Shown here: in pieces, positions 1 to 10,200 of the stretch
How the letters are laid out: each line of letters starts with the position of its first letter
Position numbering within the stretch: the stretch's first letter is position 1
Assembly: GCA_029975165.1 (NCBI GenBank)
Contig: JARKPR010000067.1
Coordinates: forward strand, 1-64,000
From: Selenomonadales bacterium
Lineage (GTDB): Bacteria > Bacillota > Negativicutes > Sporomusales > UBA7701
Length of the DNA: 64,000 nucleotides
Direction: 5' to 3'
Notes under the pieces: model-generated
What the model saw: only the letters and a program-made list of their open reading frames with translations
What the model was told of the DNA's origin: nothing
Database searches by the model: none
Program-made: the position numbers and the translations under genes

Positions 1-137
1 TCAAGATGATGGGGATCGCGCTGCCGACGATGTTCGCCGTTATCGCGATTTTCTATGTGGCTACCAAGCTCCTCCACCGCGCTCTGCCCGCTCCCGTCGA
101 GGAGGATGACGAGGATGACGAGGATGACGAGGAATAG
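1..137 (+). CDS. C-terminal part of a small or truncated membrane protein with an acidic tail
   Basis: An open frame enters from the left edge and stops at a TAG at 135-137. The visible 44 residues contain one hydrophobic segment (about residues 5-20, around FAVIAIFYVATKLL). A short basic stretch follows, then a tail made almost only of Asp and Glu. An internal ATG at 6 could even be a start, so I cannot tell whether this is a fragment of a larger membrane protein or a short single-pass protein. No family is recognised. It converges on crt, separated by a perfect hairpin. Confidence 0.5.
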   Translation, partial: KMMGIALPTMFAVIAIFYVATKLLHRALPAPVEEDDEDDEDDEE

Positions 138-147
138 CGGCACGTAT

Positions 148-180
148 GCGAAAGCCGCCGGGTTGCCCGGCGGCTTTCGC
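148..180. terminator. Perfect hairpin between convergent genes, probable bidirectional terminator
   Basis: Fifteen-base arms (GCGAAAGCCGCCGGG and its complement) flank a 3-base TTG loop. It lies between the left-edge gene on + and the end of crt on -. Neither side has a strong T tract, so termination strength is uncertain. Confidence 0.55.
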
Positions 181-190
181 GTTCCCTGTT

Positions 191-976
191 CTATTTGCCG
201 ATGAAGGCGGGCTTGCGCTTTTCGAGGAAGGCGGCCATGCCTTCCTTCTGGTCGGCGGTGGCGAAGCACAGGCCGAAGACTTCGGCCTCATAGGCGACAC
301 CGGTGTCGAGGTCGGTGTCAAGACCTTCGTTGACGGCGGCTTTACACATCTGCACGGCGAATTGCCCCCGCGACATGATTTTGAGGGCGATAGCCCTGGC
401 GGCCTCCATGAGTTCCCCGGGGGCGACGACCTTGTTGACCAGGCCGAGGCGGTAGGCCTCGGCGGCGTCGATCATGTCGCCGGTGTAGAGGAGCTCTTTG
501 GCGCGGCCTTTGCCGATGAGGCGGGGCAGGCGCTGGGTGCCGCCGAAGCCGGGGGTGATGCCGAGCGTGACCTCGGGCTGGCCGAATTTGGCTTTGTCGG
601 CCGCGATGCGGATATCGCAGGCCAGGGCGAGCTCGCAGCCGCCGCCGAGGGCGAAGCCGTTGACGGCGGCGATGACGGGCTGGGGCAGATTCTCGATTTT
701 GTTGAAGACGGCCTGGCCGGCTTTGCCCCAGGCCCGCCCGTCGACGGCCGCCAGAGGCTGCATGTAGGCGATGTCGGCCCCGGCGACGAAGGCTTTATCG
801 CCGGCGCCGGTAATGATGACGGCCTTGACGGCGGAGTCCTTGGCGATGGCGTCGACGAGTCGGTCGAGCTCGGCCATGGTGTCGGCGTTGAGGGCGTTGA
901 GGGCTTGGGGGCGATTGACGGTGATGACGCCGATGCCATCCTGGTTTTCGAACATGAGGTTTTGGTATTCGCTCAT
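191..976 (-). CDS. crt: 3-hydroxybutyryl-CoA dehydratase (crotonase)
   Basis: Enoyl-CoA hydratase/isomerase family, 261 residues, the usual length. It hydrates crotonyl-CoA and, in this pathway, dehydrates 3-hydroxybutyryl-CoA. Visible signatures are the N-terminal NRPQALNAL segment, the CoA/oxyanion segment AGADIAYM, the [11 protein letters not shown] loop with one catalytic Glu, and [16 protein letters not shown] with the second. It is the last gene of the bcd-etfB-etfA-hbd-crt operon, 22 bp after hbd. The order matches butyrate producers, so crotonase is preferred over a beta-oxidation hydratase. Confidence 0.93.
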   Translation of the reverse strand: MSEYQNLMFENQDGIGVITVNRPQALNALNADTMAELDRLVDAIAKDSAVKAVIITGAGDKAFVAGADIAYMQPLAAVDGRAWGKAGQAVFNKIENLPQPVIAAVNGFALGGGCELALACDIRIAADKAKFGQPEVTLGITPGFGGTQRLPRLIGKGRAKELLYTGDMIDAAEAYRLGLVNKVVAPGELMEAARAIALKIMSRGQFAVQMCKAAVNEGLDTDLDTGVAYEAEVFGLCFATADQKEGMAAFLEKRKPAFIGK

Positions 977-998
977 AAATTTTCTCCTCCCTATTCTC

Positions 999-1859
999 CT
1001 ATTGTTTGCCGTAGTCGTAGAAGCCGCGGCCGGTCTTGCGGCCTAGCCAGCCGGCGGCGACGTATTTCCTGAGCAGCGGGCAGGGGCGGTATTTGCTGTC
1101 GCCGAAGCCCTGGTAGAGGACCTCCATGATGTAGAGGACGGTGTCGTTGCCGATGAGGTCGGAGAGGGCCAGCGGCCCCATGGGATGGTTGAAGCCGAGC
1201 TTGGCCACGTTGTCGATGTCTTCGACGCTGGCGACCCCCTCCATGAGAGTGTACACGGCTTCGTTGATCATCGGCATCATGATGCGGTTGCCGGCGAAGC
1301 CGGGGGAATCGGCGACCCTGACGGGGCTTTTGCCCAGGGCCTCGGCGAGGGTCTTGACGGCGGCGAACGTTTCTTCGCTGGTCGCCAGGCCGGTGATGAC
1401 CTCGACGAGCCTCATGACCGGGGCGGGATTGAAGAAGTGCATGCCGATGAATCTGTCCGGCCGTTTGGTCAGGTTGGCGAGGGCGGTGATGGGCAGCGAC
1501 GAAGTGTTGGAGGCGAAGATGGTGTGGGCGGGGCAAAGCCTGTCGACGGTCTGGAAAATGTCGCGCTTGATGTCCATGTTCTCGACCGCCGCCTCGACGA
1601 CGAGGTCGACATCGCAGGCCGCGGCGTCAAGGGCGACGACGCCGGTGATGCGCGCCATTACGGCCGCCTTTTCGTCGCCGGTCATGCGGCCTTTCTCGAC
1701 GTTCTTGGCGAGGTTCTTGTCGATGGTCGCGAGACCTTTCTGGACGAACTCGTCCTTGATGTCGCGGAGGACGACCGCGAGGCCGCCCTGGGCCATAACC
1801 TGGGCGATGCCGCTGCCCATCTGGCCGGCGCCGATGATGAGCGCCCGTTTGCATTCCAT
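999..1859 (-). CDS. hbd: 3-hydroxybutyryl-CoA dehydrogenase
   Basis: NAD(P)-dependent reduction of acetoacetyl-CoA to 3-hydroxybutyryl-CoA. The protein has 286 residues. An N-terminal Rossmann fold carries [17 protein letters not shown], then ASNTSSLPI and [11 protein letters not shown] with the catalytic His, followed by the all-helical C-terminal domain. The start at 1859 is chosen because an AAGGTG site lies just upstream; the frame stays open further upstream but has no such site. The gap to etfA is 121 bp, which is wide for this operon, but I see no convincing promoter in it. Confidence 0.93.
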   Translation of the reverse strand: MECKRALIIGAGQMGSGIAQVMAQGGLAVVLRDIKDEFVQKGLATIDKNLAKNVEKGRMTGDEKAAVMARITGVVALDAAACDVDLVVEAAVENMDIKRDIFQTVDRLCPAHTIFASNTSSLPITALANLTKRPDRFIGMHFFNPAPVMRLVEVITGLATSEETFAAVKTLAEALGKSPVRVADSPGFAGNRIMMPMINEAVYTLMEGVASVEDIDNVAKLGFNHPMGPLALSDLIGNDTVLYIMEVLYQGFGDSKYRPCPLLRKYVAAGWLGRKTGRGFYDYGKQ

Positions 1860-1980
1860 GATTGTCACCTTCCCACAAATTATTTTTTTCACAAATGCCT
1901 GGAAGGACGAAACCCCCCGCCGTTTTTCCACGGCGTGGGGTTTCGGGTTACACTCTGCGACGGCGGCTGCGCTGCCGGCC

Positions 1981-3183
1981 TCAGCCGGCCTGCCTGATCT
2001 TTTTCAGTTCTTCGGTCAGGATGGGGAGCACTTCCAGCACGTCGCCGACAAGGCCGTAGTCGGCCACCTTGAAGATAGGCGCGTCGGGGTCTTTGTTGAT
2101 GGCGACGATGATGTCGGACGACGACATGCCTGCCAGGTGCTGGATGGCTCCGGAGATGCCGCAGGCGAAGTAGATCTTGGGGGCGACGGTCTTGCCGGTC
2201 TGGCCGACCTGGTGGAGGGCGGGCTTCCAGCCGGCGTCGACGGCCGCGCGCGAGGCGCCGACGGCGGCGCCGAGGACCCCTGCCAGCTCTTCGACGAGGG
2301 CGAAATTCTCCGGCTTGCACAGGCCGCGGCCGCCGGAGACGATGACCTCCGCCTCTTCGAGGTTGCAGGCGGCGGTGCACACCTTTATTATGTCGACCAA
2401 CCTGGTGCGGATGTCGCCGGGCCTGACCTTGCTGGCGACGCGGATTAGCTCGCCGCTGCGGCTATGGTCGGGTACAGGCTTCTTGAAGACCTTCGGCCGG
2501 ACGGTGCCCATTTGCGGCCGGTTATCCGGGCAGAGGATGGTGGCCATGATGTTGCCCCCGAAGGCCGGCCGGGTCCAGGCGACGAGGCCGGTGGCTTCGT
2601 CGATGCCCAGGCCGGTGCAGTCGGCGGTGAGGCCGGTGCCGATGCGGCAGGCCACGCGCGGCCCGAGGTCGCGCCCGTCGTTGGTGGCGCCGAGGAGGAG
2701 GACGGCGGGCTTGTAGGTGTCGATGAGGTCGACGGCGGCGATAGCGAAGGCGTCGGTGGTGTAGTGGGCGTATTCCGGCCCTTCGACGAGGTAGACCTTG
2801 TCGGCGCCGGCGGCGAACGCTTCCTGGGCGATCGGTTCGACGCCGTCGCCGATGAGGACGGCGGCGAGCTGCTGGCCCATGGCGTCGGCGAGCTTGCGGC
2901 CTTCGCCGAGGAGCTCGAGGCCGACGCTGCGGGGCTGGCCGCCGTTGAGCTCCATATAGACCCAGACATCCCGGTAGGCATCCTTATCGACGGCGGTTTG
3001 CCTGGCTTCCTGTTCGCGGACGATGGTTTGCGCCGGGCAGGCGTCGATGCAGGCGCCGCAGGCGGTACAGGCTTCGGTGATGAAGGCTTTGCTGCCGCCC
3101 TGCATCTCGATGGCGCCGAACGGACAGGCGCCGACGCAGGCGCTGCAGCCGATGCACTTGTCTTGGTTTACTTTTACGGCCAT
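1981..3183 (-). CDS. etfA: Electron transfer flavoprotein alpha subunit with N-terminal 2[4Fe-4S] ferredoxin domain
   Basis: 400 residues, longer than a plain EtfA (about 320). Residues 1-60 form a bacterial ferredoxin domain with two cluster motifs, Cys10/13/16/20 and Cys39/42/45/49. The EtfA N-terminal domain follows, then the C-terminal FAD domain with [13 protein letters not shown]. It pairs with EtfB and delivers or takes electrons at the acyl-CoA dehydrogenase Bcd. Ferredoxin-fused EtfA proteins are known from electron-bifurcating acyl-CoA reductase complexes of acetogens, such as CarE. Bifurcation here is inferred from that resemblance. It lies 11 bp after etfB. Confidence 0.93.
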   Translation of the reverse strand: MAVKVNQDKCIGCSACVGACPFGAIEMQGGSKAFITEACTACGACIDACPAQTIVREQEARQTAVDKDAYRDVWVYMELNGGQPRSVGLELLGEGRKLADAMGQQLAAVLIGDGVEPIAQEAFAAGADKVYLVEGPEYAHYTTDAFAIAAVDLIDTYKPAVLLLGATNDGRDLGPRVACRIGTGLTADCTGLGIDEATGLVAWTRPAFGGNIMATILCPDNRPQMGTVRPKVFKKPVPDHSRSGELIRVASKVRPGDIRTRLVDIIKVCTAACNLEEAEVIVSGGRGLCKPENFALVEELAGVLGAAVGASRAAVDAGWKPALHQVGQTGKTVAPKIYFACGISGAIQHLAGMSSSDIIVAINKDPDAPIFKVADYGLVGDVLEVLPILTEELKKIRQAG

Positions 3184-3194
3184 GATTGCGCCCC

Positions 3195-3980
3195 CTAGAC
3201 GATCTTTGCTGCGGAAAGTTTGGCGATCAGCTCGGCGACCGCCTCCCGGGCGGTGTCCTTCGCGATGAGCACGCCCTGGGTGCGCTGTTTGGGGGTGAAG
3301 ATCTTGCGCACCTGGGTGGGCGAGCCTTTGAGGCCGAGGCGGGCCGGGTCGGTGTCGAGGTCGGCGACCGTCCAGACGGGGATCTCGGCCCGGTTGGCGC
3401 GCATGGTGCCCTTGACGGTGGGATAGCGCGGCTCGTTGGCCGACTTGACAACGGTGACGAGGACAGGCAGGCCGGCTTCGATGACTTCGTAGCCGTCCTC
3501 ATGCTCCCTTTCCAGGCGGGCGGCGGCGCCGTCGATATCGATCTTGGCGACGTAAGTGACCTGGGCGATGCCGAGGTGCTCGGCGATTTCGGGGCCGACC
3601 TGGGCGGTGTCGCCGTCGATGGCCTGCTTGCCGCACAAGATGAGGTCGACGGCGCCGAGCTTCCTGATGGCGGCGGCAAGGGTGTAGCTGGTGGCGAGGG
3701 TATCGGCGCCGCCGAAAGCGCGGTCGCTGACGAGGATGGCGGCGTCGGCCCCCATGGCGAGGCACTCTTTGAGGGCGTCCTTGGCCTGGGGCGGCCCCAT
3801 GCTGAGGACGGTCACCTTGCCGCCGTGCTTCTCCTTGAGCACGAGGGCGGCCTCGACGGCGTTCTTGTCGAACGGGTTGACGATGCTGGGCACGCCCTGG
3901 CGGATGAGGGTGTTGGTGACGGGGTCGATCTTAACTTCGGTGGTGTCAGGCACTTGCTTGACGCAGACGACGATTTCCAT
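3195..3980 (-). CDS. etfB: Electron transfer flavoprotein beta subunit
   Basis: 261 residues, full length. It starts with the typical MEIVVCVKQVPDT segment and carries the nucleotide-binding stretch around GKQAIDGDTAQVGPEIAEHL. It forms the EtfAB heterodimer, holds AMP or, in bifurcating forms, a second FAD, and binds NADH. The frame stays open far upstream through bcd, but that part is a composition artefact; the ATG at 3980 follows an AGGAGGCGTAGCA-type site. It sits 29 bp after bcd and 11 bp before etfA, so the two subunits are co-translated. Confidence 0.94.
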   Translation of the reverse strand: MEIVVCVKQVPDTTEVKIDPVTNTLIRQGVPSIVNPFDKNAVEAALVLKEKHGGKVTVLSMGPPQAKDALKECLAMGADAAILVSDRAFGGADTLATSYTLAAAIRKLGAVDLILCGKQAIDGDTAQVGPEIAEHLGIAQVTYVAKIDIDGAAARLEREHEDGYEVIEAGLPVLVTVVKSANEPRYPTVKGTMRANRAEIPVWTVADLDTDPARLGLKGSPTQVRKIFTPKQRTQGVLIAKDTAREAVAELIAKLSAAKIV

Positions 3981-4009
3981 TGCTACGCCTCCTGTTGCGT
4001 TGGGTCCGC

Positions 4010-5149
<1,140 letters not shown>

Positions 5150-5181
5150 TCCTATCCTCTCCTGTCATATGTGGTACATAT

Positions 5182-5210
5182 ATTTTATCATAAATGTGAA
5201 AATAATCACA
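5182..5210 (-). promoter_or_regulatory. Predicted promoter of bcd-etfBA-hbd-crt
   Basis: On the minus strand a -10 TAAAAT (5182-5187) is preceded after 17 bp by a weak -35, TGTGAT (5205-5210). The -35 lies inside the palindromic operator at 5192-5213, so the bound regulator would touch the core promoter. The start of bcd is 33 bp further on. Confidence 0.5.
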
Positions 5211-5213
5211 TTT
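5192..5213. promoter_or_regulatory. Rex- or CRP/FNR-type operator ahead of bcd
   Basis: Perfect 8-base arms AAATGTGA and TCACATTT flank a 6-base AT spacer. The core TGTGAAAATAATCACA differs at one base from the Rex operator consensus TGTGAANNNNTTCACA. It also equals the CRP half-site arrangement TGTGA-N6-TCACA. Rex, an NADH/NAD+ sensor, is known to repress crt-bcd-etfBA-hbd in solventogenic clostridia, so Rex is favoured here on functional grounds. Sequence alone cannot separate it from a CRP/FNR-family protein. Confidence 0.65.
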
Positions 5214-5221
5214 GCTTATTA

Positions 5222-5257
5222 TTTTGGTGCCAATAGGATGTCCCATTGGCACCAAAA
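5222..5257. promoter_or_regulatory. Large palindrome between thlA and bcd
   Basis: Perfect 13-base arms, TTTTGGTGCCAAT and its complement, flank a 10-base loop. It lies 24 bp after the stop of thlA and just upstream of the Rex-like site. It has no T tract on either strand, so it is not a clear terminator. It may be a second operator or a processing hairpin. Confidence 0.45.
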
Positions 5258-5280
5258 CATTACGCCCTATTGCCGGCCGG

Positions 5281-6462
5281 CTACAGTTTCTCGACGATGG
5301 TGGCCACACCCTGGCCGCCGCCGATGCAAAGCGTGGCGAGACCGCGCTTTTTCCCGTAAAGCTCGAGGGCGTGCAGCAGGGTGACGAGGATGCGGGCGCC
5401 GCTGGCGCCGATCGGATGGCCGAGGGCGATGGCGCCGCCGTGGACGTTGACCTTCTCCTGCGGGAAGCCGAGCGCTTTGCCGACCGCCAGGAACTGCGCG
5501 GCGAAGGCCTCGTTGGCTTCGATGAGGTCGATGTCGCCCAGGGTGAGGCCGGCTTTGTCCAGGGCTTTGCGGGTGGCGGCGACCGGCCCCATGCCCATGA
5601 TGGCGGGGTCGACGCCGCCGACGCCGTAGCCGATGATCCTGGCCAGCGGCTTCAACCCGAGGGCTTTGGCTTTGTCGGCGGCCATGACCACGAGGGCGGC
5701 CGCGCCGTCGTTGATCCCGGAGGCGTTGCCTGCCGTGACGCGGCCGTCCTTTTTGAAGGCCGGCCGCAGGTTGCAGAGCGTCTGGACGGTGGTGCCGGCA
5801 CGGGGAAATTCGTCGGTGTCGAAGATGATGTCACCCTTTTTGCTTTTGACGGTGACGGGAACGATCTCGTTTTTAAAGGCGCCGCTCTGGATAGCCTTGA
5901 CGGCTTTGTCCTGGGATGCGGCGGCAAGCTGGTCCTGCATCTCGCGGGTGATACCGTAGCGTTCGGACACGTTTTCGGCGGTCATGCCCATATGGTAGTC
6001 GTTAAAGGCGCACCACAGGCCGTCGCTGATCATGACGTCGATCAGCTTGTCGTGGCCCATGCGGTAGCCCCAGCGGGCCTTGCTGCTGAGGAGGTACGGG
6101 GCCTGGGTCATGCTCTCCATGCCGCCGGCGACGATGGTGTCGGCGTCGCCGCACATGATGGCCTGGGCGGCGAGGTTGACGGTTTTGAGGCCGGAACCGC
6201 AGACCTTATTGACGGTGTAGGACGGGACTTCGACCGGGACGCCGGCCTTGATCGCCGCCTGGCGGGCCGGGTTCTGCCCCAGGCCGGCCTGGAGGACGTT
6301 GCCGAAGATGACCTCGTCTACACTGTCTTCCTTGACGCCGGCCTTTTCCAGGGCGGCCTTGATGACGAGGGCGCCCATCTCGGGGGCGGACAGGGACGCC
6401 AGCGCGCCGTTGAAAGTGCCAATCGCCGTGCGGACGGCGCTGACGATCACTACGTCTTTCAT
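5281..6462 (-). CDS. thlA: Acetyl-CoA acetyltransferase (thiolase)
   Basis: Condenses two acetyl-CoA to acetoacetyl-CoA, the entry step of the butyryl-CoA module that follows. 393 residues with the three thiolase signatures: nucleophile Cys88 in [18 protein letters not shown], and [14 protein letters not shown] with the catalytic His, then CIGGGQG near the C-terminus with the second catalytic Cys. An in-frame ATG three codons upstream lies directly on the AGGAG site. The ATG at 6462 has 7-8 bases of spacing and is preferred. The gene has its own promoter and lies 131 bp ahead of bcd. Confidence 0.94.
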   Translation of the reverse strand: MKDVVIVSAVRTAIGTFNGALASLSAPEMGALVIKAALEKAGVKEDSVDEVIFGNVLQAGLGQNPARQAAIKAGVPVEVPSYTVNKVCGSGLKTVNLAAQAIMCGDADTIVAGGMESMTQAPYLLSSKARWGYRMGHDKLIDVMISDGLWCAFNDYHMGMTAENVSERYGITREMQDQLAAASQDKAVKAIQSGAFKNEIVPVTVKSKKGDIIFDTDEFPRAGTTVQTLCNLRPAFKKDGRVTAGNASGINDGAAALVVMAADKAKALGLKPLARIIGYGVGGVDPAIMGMGPVAATRKALDKAGLTLGDIDLIEANEAFAAQFLAVGKALGFPQEKVNVHGGAIALGHPIGASGARILVTLLHALELYGKKRGLATLCIGGGQGVATIVEKL

Positions 6463-6506
6463 TCGAATCATCTCCTAGAATTTATTGGCGGGGTGACTCC
6501 TAATAC

Positions 6507-6536
6507 ATTCTAGCATTATTTGCCAAAGGCAGGCAA
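6507..6536 (-). promoter_or_regulatory. Predicted thlA promoter
   Basis: Minus-strand -35 TTGCCT (6531-6536), an 18-bp spacer and -10 TAGAAT (6507-6512) with an extended TG element. It lies 45 bp upstream of the thlA start. No Rex-like palindrome is visible here, unlike at bcd. Confidence 0.45.
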
Positions 6537-6673
6537 CACGTCCTTCGCGGTTAGTGTGCGCATTTGCCGGCAGACTATGACGCCGGCCGGCGGCGAAATG
6601 TCCGGCCCGGATGGAACCGCCCCGGCGGAGGTGGTATAATGGGGAAGAAAACAAACTTACGGAAGGGGCCGGC

Positions 6674-7246
6674 ATGGACTTCTGGCGACGCTGGCGGAAA
6701 GGGATAATAATCGGGGCGCTGTTCCTGTTCGCGGCGGTGGAGCTGCCGATCGTGGCCGGCGGATTGCTGCGGCCGGCACCGGCGGACGTGATGATCGTGC
6801 TCGGCTCGCGGGTGATCGGCGGCGAGCCTGGACCGATGCTGCGCCTCCGCCTCGAGGAGGCGGTGCGGCTGTACCGGCAGGGGCTGGCGCCGGCGATCAT
6901 CGTGAGCGGCGCCCGCGGCGCGGACGAAGAGGTGGCCGAGGCGTTCGCGATGCGCGCCTACCTGGTGAAGGAAGGCGTCCCCGGCGAACGCATCCTGACC
7001 GAGGACGGTTCGTTCACCACCTATCAGAATCTGGCCAATTCGCAGGCGGTGATGGCGGCCCACGGGTACCGCCGGGCAATCATCGTTTCCAACGCGTCGC
7101 ACATGCACCGTACGCTGGTGCTGGCCCGCGACCTCGGGCTGGAGGCCACGGCGGCGCCGGCGCCGATGCCGGACAGCCTGTACCTCCTGGCGCGCAACTA
7201 CCTGCGCGAAGGCGCGGCTATGGTGGCGCTGGCCTTCCGGCGGTAG
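6674..7246 (+). CDS. YdcF-like DUF218 membrane-anchored protein
   Basis: 190 residues. One N-terminal transmembrane segment (about residues 10-28) is followed by a DUF218/YdcF domain with the signature VLGSRVIGGEPGPM, a LRLEEAVRLY helix, IVSGARGADEE and SNASHMHR. Family members such as SanA and YdcF are linked to envelope integrity and bind nucleotide-like ligands, but the reaction is not established. The start at 6674 has a GGAAGGGG site. Monocistronic: upstream is the divergent thlA and downstream a strong terminator shared with dnaE. Confidence 0.8.
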   Translation: MDFWRRWRKGIIIGALFLFAAVELPIVAGGLLRPAPADVMIVLGSRVIGGEPGPMLRLRLEEAVRLYRQGLAPAIIVSGARGADEEVAEAFAMRAYLVKEGVPGERILTEDGSFTTYQNLANSQAVMAAHGYRRAIIVSNASHMHRTLVLARDLGLEATAAPAPMPDSLYLLARNYLREGAAMVALAFRR

Positions 7247-7256
7247 AAGGTGAAAC

Positions 7257-7293
7257 AAAAAGGCTGCGTAGAAAACTCTACGCAGCCTTTTTC
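7257..7293. terminator. Bidirectional rho-independent terminator
   Basis: AAAAAGGCTGCGTAGA and its perfect complement TCTACGCAGCCTTTTT enclose a 4-base loop. T tracts occur on both strands. It serves the YdcF-like gene (+) and dnaE (-). Confidence 0.93.
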
Positions 7294-7299
7294 TTGTAG

Positions 7300-10200
7300 T
7301 CAACTTACCTGCACCGTCCCCGGGCCGAGGATCTCTTCCAGGGCCGCGATGGCTTCCGGGGCGGGGTCGAGCCAGTATTGTTTGTCGGTGCGGACGACGC
7401 GGCGGCTGGCGGTGAGGTGAAGGTAGACGACCGCCGGCCCTTGGTGGCGGGCGAAGACTTCCTTAAGGCGGGCGAAGACGGCGTCGTTCTCCTGGCCCTG
7501 GCCGAGGCGGAGGCGCACCTCGCGCGTCCTTTTGCCGTTCGGCGGGGCCCCGTTGGCGGGCCCTTTAGCGTTTCCGAGATCTATGACATCGTCGGCGATG
7601 ACCTTGACGGTTTCTTCGCCGACACTTAGCTTGCCGCTGACGGCAAGGGCGGCGTCGGGCAGGAGCAGGCGGCTGACGCGGTCGAACAGGCGGGGGAAGA
7701 CGACGACCTCGACCTGGCCGGTGAAGTCTTCAAGGGCGACAAAGCACATCATGTCGCCGCTTTTGGTAGTGATGCGCTTGGCGCCGGCGACGAGGCCGGC
7801 GACCCTGACCGCCTGGCCGTCGCCATACTCGTCGCCGCTCAGTTGGCCAACGGAAGTGTAGTCTTTCATAATTTCGCGGTACTTGTCGAGGGGATGGCCG
7901 GTGACGTAGAAGCCGGTCATTTCTTTTTCCATGGCAAGCAGCTCTTCGGTCGGCAGCTCCTCGAGCCGCGGCGGGGCGATCTCGTCGGCGCCGGCGGCGT
8001 CGCCGTCGCCGAACAGGCCGAGCTGGCCGCTGTCGCGGTCGCGCTGGCGGGCGGCGGCCACGTCAATGGCCTGGTCGAGGACGGCCAGGAGCTGGGAGCG
8101 CTTCCAGCCGAGCGAGTCGAAGGCGCCGCATCTGATGAGGCTGTCCAGCATCCGTTTGTTGACGACCCGCATGTCGATGCGCGAGCAGAAGTCGACGAGG
8201 GAGGTGTATTTGCCGCCTTTGGCCCGTTCGGCGACGAGGCCGGCGATGGCGTTGTCGCCGACGTTCTTGACGCCGGCGAGGCCGAAGCGGATGGCTTCGC
8301 CGTCGACGGTGAAGCCGGCGGCGCTGGCGTTGACGTCGGGCGGCAGGACGGCCAGGCCCATGCGGCGGCATTCCTCGATGTAGAAGCCGACCTTGTCGCT
8401 GGCCCCCATGACGCTGGTAAGGAGGGCGGCCATGAATTCCAGCGGATAGTTGGCTTTGAGCCAGGCGGTCTGGTAAGCGACGAGGGCGTAGGCGGCGCTG
8501 TGGGATTTGTTGAAGCCGTAGTCGGCGAAATGAGCGATAAGGTTGAAGATCTCTTCGGCCAGTCTGGCGTCGATATGCCGCTCGGCGGCCCCCTTCATGA
8601 AATTATCGCGCTGGGCGGCGACGATTTCCGGCTTTTTCTTGCCCATGGCCCGCCGGAGGAGGTCGGCCTGGCTGAGAGTGAAGCCGGCGAGGACGGAGGC
8701 GATCTGCATGACCTGCTCCTGATAGAGGATGACGCCGAAGGTGTCTTTGAGGATGGGTTCGAGGAGCGGGTGGAGGTAGGCGACCTTCTTGCGGCCATGG
8801 CGGCCGTTGATGAAGTCGGTGACCATGCCGCTGCCCAGCGGCCCGGGCCGGAAGAGGGCGACGAGGGGGATGAGGTCCTCGAACCGCTCGGGCTTGAGCT
8901 CTCTGACGAGGTTGGTCATGCCGCTCGATTCCATCTGGAAGACGCCGGCGGTGTCGCCGGCCGCCAGCATGGCGCACGTTTTCGGGTCGGCTTGGGGGAT
9001 GGCGTCGATGTCGATGTCGATATCGCGGTTCTGCTTTATCATCGCGAGGGCGTCGCCGATGACGGTGAGCGTCCTGAGGCCGAGGAGGTCCATTTTGAGG
9101 AGGCCGATCTCTTCGATGCGGTCCTTGTCGTACTGGGTGGTAATGAAGCCTTCGGTGGAATTCTGTAGCGGCACGTAGTGGGTCAGCGGCTCGTTGGCGA
9201 TGACGACGCCGGCGGCGTGGGTGGAAGCGTGGCGGGGCAGTCCTTCGACACTGATGGCTAGGTCGAGGAGCTTTTTGACCTCGGGGTCGTTCTGGTAAAG
9301 AGTCTTGAGTTCGTTGCTGACCTCCAGCGCCCGGTGGAGGGTGATGCCGAGCTCGCCGGGCACGAGCTTGGCGATGCGGTCGACGTCGCCGTAGGGCATG
9401 TTGAGGGCGCGGCCGACGTCGCGGATGGCGGCCCTGGCGGCCATGGTGCCGAAGGTGACGATCTGGGCGACGCGGTCGGCGCCGTAGCGCTGGACGACGT
9501 ATTCGATGATTTTGCTCCGCCTTACGTAGCAAAAATCGATGTCGATGTCGGGCATGGTGACCCGCTCGGAGTTGAGGAAGCGTTCGAACAGCAGGCCGTA
9601 CTTCAGGGGGTCGATATTGGTGATGCCGAGGAGATAGGCGACGATGCTGCCGGCGGCCGAGCCGCGGCCGGGGCCGACGGCGATGCCTTCCTGGCGGGCG
9701 TAGCTGACGAAATCCCACACGATGAGAAAGTAGCTGGCGAAGCCCATCTGGGCGATGACGCCGAGCTCGTAGTCGAGCCGGTCGGTCTCGGTTTTGCCGG
9801 CGGCGGGGTAGCGCGCGGGCAACCTTTCGAGGCACAGCTGGCGCAGATAGGCGTCGGCCGTGAGACCGGCGGGGATGGGGAATTCGGGCAGGTAGAGCTT
9901 GCCGAACTCCAAGGTGACGTTGCAGCGCTCGGCGATGCGGACGGTGTTGGCGACGGCCTCGGGGTGGGCGGGGAACAGGGCGGCCATCTCGTCGCCGCTC
10001 TTGAGGTAGAATTCGTTGGTCTGGAAACGCATGCGGCCGGTGTCGTCGACCGTTTTGCCGGTCTGGATGCACAGCAGCACGTCGTGGCTTTCGGCGTCCT
10101 GGCGGCCGATGTAGTGGATGTCGTTCGTGGCCACGAGGCCGAGGCCGAGCTTGGCGGCGAGGGCGGCGAGCATGGGGTTGACCTGTTTCTGCTCCGCCAG

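Noticed and set aside
5222-5257. TTGGCAC in the palindrome taken as a sigma-54 promoter.
   Set aside because: On neither strand is a GC found 10 bases after the GG, so the -24/-12 spacing rule fails.
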